NCBI RefSeq assembly: GCF_003318255.1
Contig: NZ_QOCF01000013.1
Location: 120,932-184,931 of the forward strand
Length of the DNA: 64,000 nt
Origin: Ruegeria sp. A3M17
GTDB lineage: Bacteria > Pseudomonadota > Alphaproteobacteria > Rhodobacterales > Rhodobacteraceae
Direction: 5' to 3'
Shown here: positions 61,128-64,000 of the stretch, piece after piece
How positions within the stretch are numbered: the stretch's first letter is position 1
Layout of the letters: every line of letters starts with the position of its first letter
Made by a program: the position numbers and the translations under genes
Notes under the pieces: generated by a model
What the model was told of the DNA's origin: nothing
Databases searched by the model: none
Seen by the model: only the letters and a program-made list of their open reading frames with translations

Positions 61128-61910
61128 TTACGGGGATTCGACCCACACGGCTACTCCCCCCGCGCATTCCGGACGAAAATAGGCGATCATCCGTCCATCC
61201 GGCCCGGCGGTCGCCGCTTTGGCCCAGGGTGCGACACCGTGCAGGCAGTGGCGATGCAGCAGGTAGGCTTCACCCGGCTTCGCTGGCAGCTCGATACGGG
61301 GGCAGGTTTCAAACACCTCTCGACGGGCGGTCTGATAAATATCGGTGATGTCGATCTGGTGAAGGCTGTCCTTGGGCTGGCCTTCCATGGCACGCGCAAA
61401 GGCTGCCCCCAGTATCTTGTGGCTGCCCTCCCACAGAACCATCGGCGCGGCATCCGCACTGGCCTCGGTCAACGGGATGCCCAGAATCCATGCGTGTGGC
61501 TCATCCACCCGGCGTCGGCGATCCGGCCCCATAGGCCGTAACCCGTCCACATGCGCCGCGTCACGGTTTCGCCGGTATCTGCTGGCGGCTTCGTTTTCGC
61601 CACGACGCGGGCGGGGATAACCGGGATAAACGACCGAGACCTGCCCCTTGTGCAGCGGCAACCGCCCGTAATGTTCGGCGATAAAGTCTATGGCCTGACC
61701 TGACAAAAGGTCTGATTGCCCCACCCTGCCCTCTGGATCGTTATCCAGCGCATCCACACCGATGAACCACGTGCCTTCGCAATCCAGCCATTCCGCATAG
61801 GTTGGATCTGTGACCGAGGCGCGGGCTTGCGGCAAAGCGTGTTCGACCCATTGGGCAAGTGTCGGATCGTGTGGAAACCTGATCCAGCCCTTGTCCCAAA
61901 AATCGGTCAT
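61128..61910 (-). CDS. PhyH-like iron/2-oxoglutarate oxygenase
   Basis: 260-residue protein with the layout of phytanoyl-CoA dioxygenase relatives. The first iron ligands are probably His120 and Asp122 (AAHVDGLRP) and the distal ligand His224 (LLHRHCLHGVAPW), with Arg near 246 for 2-oxoglutarate. Substrate is unknown. The ATG at 61908-61910 overlaps the tauE stop by 4 bases, so the two are coupled; an earlier frame inside tauE is unlikely. The sequence starts MTDFWDKGWIRFPHDPTLAQ. Arg-rich loop (RYRRNRDAAH and PDRRRRVD) is unusual. Confidence 0.82.
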   Translation of the reverse strand: MTDFWDKGWIRFPHDPTLAQWVEHALPQARASVTDPTYAEWLDCEGTWFIGVDALDNDPEGRVGQSDLLSGQAIDFIAEHYGRLPLHKGQVSVVYPGYPRPRRGENEAASRYRRNRDAAHVDGLRPMGPDRRRRVDEPHAWILGIPLTEASADAAPMVLWEGSHKILGAAFARAMEGQPKDSLHQIDITDIYQTARREVFETCPRIELPAKPGEAYLLHRHCLHGVAPWAKAATAGPDGRMIAYFRPECAGGVAVWVESP

Positions 61911-62734
61911 AGCCCCAGCGCCTTGCGAAGCATGTTCAGGGCGACCAGCGTCAGAAACACCGCAAACACGCGCTTCAATGGCTTGGGGTCCATCGCATGC
62001 GCCAGTTTCACACCCCACGGCGCGGTAATCATGGTCATGGTCACGACAATTGCAAATGCTATCAAATTAACAGCGCCAATTGTGAATGGTGGGCGGTGTT
62101 CTGGTGCTATGTCCAAGAATAGGAAGCCCAGAACTGAAGGCACGGCGATGATCACGCCAAACCCGGCCGCCGTTGCAACCGCCCTGTGGATGGGTGTGTT
62201 GAACAGGCTCATCAGCGGCACGCCAAAGCTGCCGCCGCCAATGCCCATCAGAACAGAGAGGAACCCGACCGAGGGCGACAAAACGGCCCGCTTCACGCCT
62301 TTTGGCATCACATCACCAAGCCGCCATTCCGATTTGCCTAAGCCCAGGTAAGCGCCGATGACCATACCCAACACTCCGAACAACGCCTGCAACGCTTCGG
62401 TTCGTAGCGCCGAGGCGACCAGCACGCCGACAATGGCCCCCACTGCAATTCCTGGCCCCCAGCCGCGCAGGATATCCCAGTCCACCGCGCCTTTCTTGTT
62501 ATGCGCTAAGACGGATCGCAGTGAGGTGATGATGATAGTTGCCAGCGAGGTCGCAAGACACAACTGCATCAATTGCGGGCCGCCGTATCCAAGTGTTTGG
62601 AACGCATAGAAAAACGCGGGCACCAGAACGATACCGCCACCGACACCCAGCATTCCGGCCAAGACACCGGCCAGCGCCCCGATTACAAGCAAAAGGCCCA
62701 GCATCTGGGCCAGTAACATCGTCTCGGGCATCAT
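61907..62734 (-). CDS. TauE/SafE family permease (second copy)
   Basis: 275-residue membrane protein of the sulfite exporter TauE/SafE family, with about eight hydrophobic helices. The N-terminal motif GVLAGMLGVGGGIVLVPAFFYAFQ (about residues 22-45) and the second-half SVGFLSVLMGIGGGSFGVPLM are diagnostic. It is coupled to the downstream PhyH-like oxygenase by an ATGA overlap, which hints that the oxygenase product or substrate is moved by the permease (inference). It differs from the copy in the sec-ccm run. GGGGGG precedes the ATG. Confidence 0.92.
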   Translation of the reverse strand: MMPETMLLAQMLGLLLVIGALAGVLAGMLGVGGGIVLVPAFFYAFQTLGYGGPQLMQLCLATSLATIIITSLRSVLAHNKKGAVDWDILRGWGPGIAVGAIVGVLVASALRTEALQALFGVLGMVIGAYLGLGKSEWRLGDVMPKGVKRAVLSPSVGFLSVLMGIGGGSFGVPLMSLFNTPIHRAVATAAGFGVIIAVPSVLGFLFLDIAPEHRPPFTIGAVNLIAFAIVVTMTMITAPWGVKLAHAMDPKPLKRVFAVFLTLVALNMLRKALGL

Positions 62735-62744
62735 CCCCCCAAAC

Positions 62745-62758
62745 CGGCCAACTGGCCG
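62745..62758 (-). terminator. Short palindrome between dusA and tauE
   Basis: CGGCCA-AC-TGGCCG is a perfect 6-bp palindrome in the 37-base gap. It could terminate dusA (weak T content) or act as a processing site. Confidence 0.3.
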
Positions 62759-62771
62759 TATCCTGTTGCTG

Positions 62772-63809
62772 TCAAACCTCTGCCAAAGGCGCGATGCTGT
62801 CCAGCGCCCGCAGCATCACCTCGGGGCCTGCCCCGTCGTGAACCGCTCCCTCGGACAGGGACCGCCTCCACGCGCGCGCACCGGGACGACCGGCAAACAG
62901 GCCCAGCATGTGACGCGTGATCTGGTGCAGACGACCGCCCCCGGCAAGGTGGTTTTCGACATAGGGCACCATTTTGTGAACGACATCAATAGGATCAGCC
63001 ACCTGCCCGCTGCCGAAGATCATGGCATCCGCCTGGGCCAGAATATCCGTGGGTTGGTGATAGGCCGCGCGGCCAACCATGACACCGTCCAGCCCGGCGT
63101 CCAGTTGCGTCTTTGCTTGTTCCAGAGACGTGATTCCGCCATTGATCGAGACATGCAGGTCCGGGAACGCCGCTTTCATCCGATGCACAAGATCATAGTC
63201 CAAGGGCGGGATATCCCTGTTTTCCTTGGGGCTAAGCCCTTGCAGCCATGCTTTGCGCGCGTGAATTGTTACGCGTCGGCATCCGGCCGCATGAATGGCT
63301 TGCAGAAATTCAGGCAGGACCTGTTCCGGATCCTGATCATCGACCCCAATACGGCATTTGACCGTCACGTCGACATCAACAGCATCGCGCATTGCGGCAA
63401 CGCAATCAGCAACACGGGCGGGGTCTTGCATCAAAACAGCCCCGAATGTACCCGATTGCACCCGATCCGAGGGACAACCGCAGTTCAGGTTGATCTCATC
63501 ATACCCCGCTTGCGCGCCCAGCCGGGCCGCCTGCGACAGTTCCTTTGGGTCAGAACCGCCCAATTGCAGCGCGACGGGGTGTTCCTGCGAACTGAAGTCC
63601 AACAAATGCAATGCGCCACCTCGCACCAACGCCGGGGCGGTTACCATTTCCGTGTATAGAAGCGTCTGCTGGCTCAGCAGTCGGTGCACAAATCGGCAAT
63701 GCCGGTCTGTCCAATCCATCATGGGTGCAACCGACAGCCTCGCGGCCTTGGTGACAAGGCCTGTTGAAGCCGACCGGCGCTTTAAAACAGGGTTTGACGA
63801 TGCGGTCAT
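62772..63809 (-). CDS. dusA: tRNA-dihydrouridine synthase A
   Basis: 345-residue flavoenzyme that reduces U20/U20a in tRNA to dihydrouridine using NADPH and FMN. Signature APMMDWTDRHCR is at residues 28-39, LQLGGSDP near 81-88 and NLNCGCPSDRV near 107-117 with the catalytic cysteine Cys112. The C-terminal helical domain contains HQITRHMLGLFAGRPGARAWRR, typical of DusA. Start at the ATG at 63807-63809 gives a slightly long N-terminus; a later start is possible. Confidence 0.96.
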   Translation of the reverse strand: MTASSNPVLKRRSASTGLVTKAARLSVAPMMDWTDRHCRFVHRLLSQQTLLYTEMVTAPALVRGGALHLLDFSSQEHPVALQLGGSDPKELSQAARLGAQAGYDEINLNCGCPSDRVQSGTFGAVLMQDPARVADCVAAMRDAVDVDVTVKCRIGVDDQDPEQVLPEFLQAIHAAGCRRVTIHARKAWLQGLSPKENRDIPPLDYDLVHRMKAAFPDLHVSINGGITSLEQAKTQLDAGLDGVMVGRAAYHQPTDILAQADAMIFGSGQVADPIDVVHKMVPYVENHLAGGGRLHQITRHMLGLFAGRPGARAWRRSLSEGAVHDGAGPEVMLRALDSIAPLAEV

Positions 63810-63916
63810 GGATGGGTCTCGGTGTACACTGAATAGGTGGCTTACTGCACCGGACGGCGTTTCGCAACCAAGGGCGAACTGTGGTCAAGACGCGCACCTA
63901 GAAGACGCTCCACCAA

Positions 63917-63947
63917 CAAAGAAAGGGCAGGTCTTTCGACCTGCCCT
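63917..63947 (-). terminator. Terminator of a minus-strand gene beyond the window
   Basis: AGGGCAGGTC (63924-63933), loop TTTC, GACCTGCCCT (63938-63947) form a perfect 10-bp stem. On the minus strand TTTCTTTG follows (A-rich 63917-63924), so it terminates a gene entering from the right. A TAA near the last bases could be that gene's stop. Confidence 0.75.
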
Positions 63948-64000
63948 GCGCGATAGCACCGATTGGGAGGAGTAGGTGCGCCTCGCGGCGTTTGCTTACT

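Overview
The window looks like chromosome from a marine Roseobacter-group alphaproteobacterium (Rhodobacterales, Ruegeria-like). The evidence is a GC-rich, densely packed, mostly housekeeping gene set that includes the DMSP lyase gene dddP, a heterotetrameric sarcosine oxidase operon (soxBDAG), a System I cytochrome c maturation cluster (ccmABCDG plus a separate ccmI) and the secDF-ccm gene order usual in Rhodobacterales. No rRNA, tRNA, CRISPR array, prophage or insertion sequence was recognised. Species identity cannot be settled from the sequence alone.

Layout. 1-7.9 kb: trigger factor (cut by the window edge), a porin, nnr (NAD(P)HX repair), then the nitrogen pair glnB-glnA and a small GH103-type lytic transglycosylase. 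8-13.8 kb: accessory metabolism and envelope genes, with an unknown membrane-associated protein, a DUF3445 haem-dependent demethylase-like gene, dddP, a hydrolase-OsmC fusion and a Pro/Arg-tailed lipoprotein. 13.9-20.5 kb: bioY, two coupled small genes, purB, two secreted proteins sharing a Cys motif, a lone fliG, a LpxL-like acyltransferase and a DUF1223 protein. 20.7-30.6 kb: acnA, then a long minus-strand run yajC-secD-secF-tauE-Mth938-ccmABCDG. 30.7-39.3 kb: an MscS channel, serS, a histone-H1-like HhH protein, a fatty acid desaturase, and yfgM-like-bamB-der. 39.4-49.4 kb: an RND efflux pair behind a palindromic operator, an Atm1-like ABC exporter, a LysM protein, a LOG-family protein and a host-attachment-family protein. 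49.4-50.4 kb is a poorly conserved-looking, more AT-rich patch. 50.5-64 kb: sodB, an FkbM methyltransferase, soxBDAG, ccmI-ruvX-DUF1289, a tandem SpoIIAA-like protein, a PhyH-like oxygenase coupled to a TauE permease, and dusA.

How genes work together. GlnB and GlnA form the nitrogen-sensing and ammonia-assimilation pair. YajC-SecD-SecF drive late protein export, BamB and the YfgM-like protein serve envelope assembly, and the Ccm proteins deliver haem and reductant to apocytochromes. SoxBDAG oxidises sarcosine to glycine. DddP cleaves the algal osmolyte DMSP to DMS and acrylate. Together these suit a heterotroph living on phytoplankton-derived methylated compounds.

The observations most worth a second look are: an 11-bp perfect inverted repeat that buries the fliG start codon; a 221-222-base stretch inside the sox operon that is open on both strands in complementary register (a membrane-protein frame on one side, a stop/start-coupled frame on the other); 10-bp direct repeats 20 bp apart upstream of soxB; a 21-bp palindrome on the promoter of an RND pump that seems to carry two extra membrane helices; and a RadA-like HhH domain fused to a lysine-rich histone-like tail.
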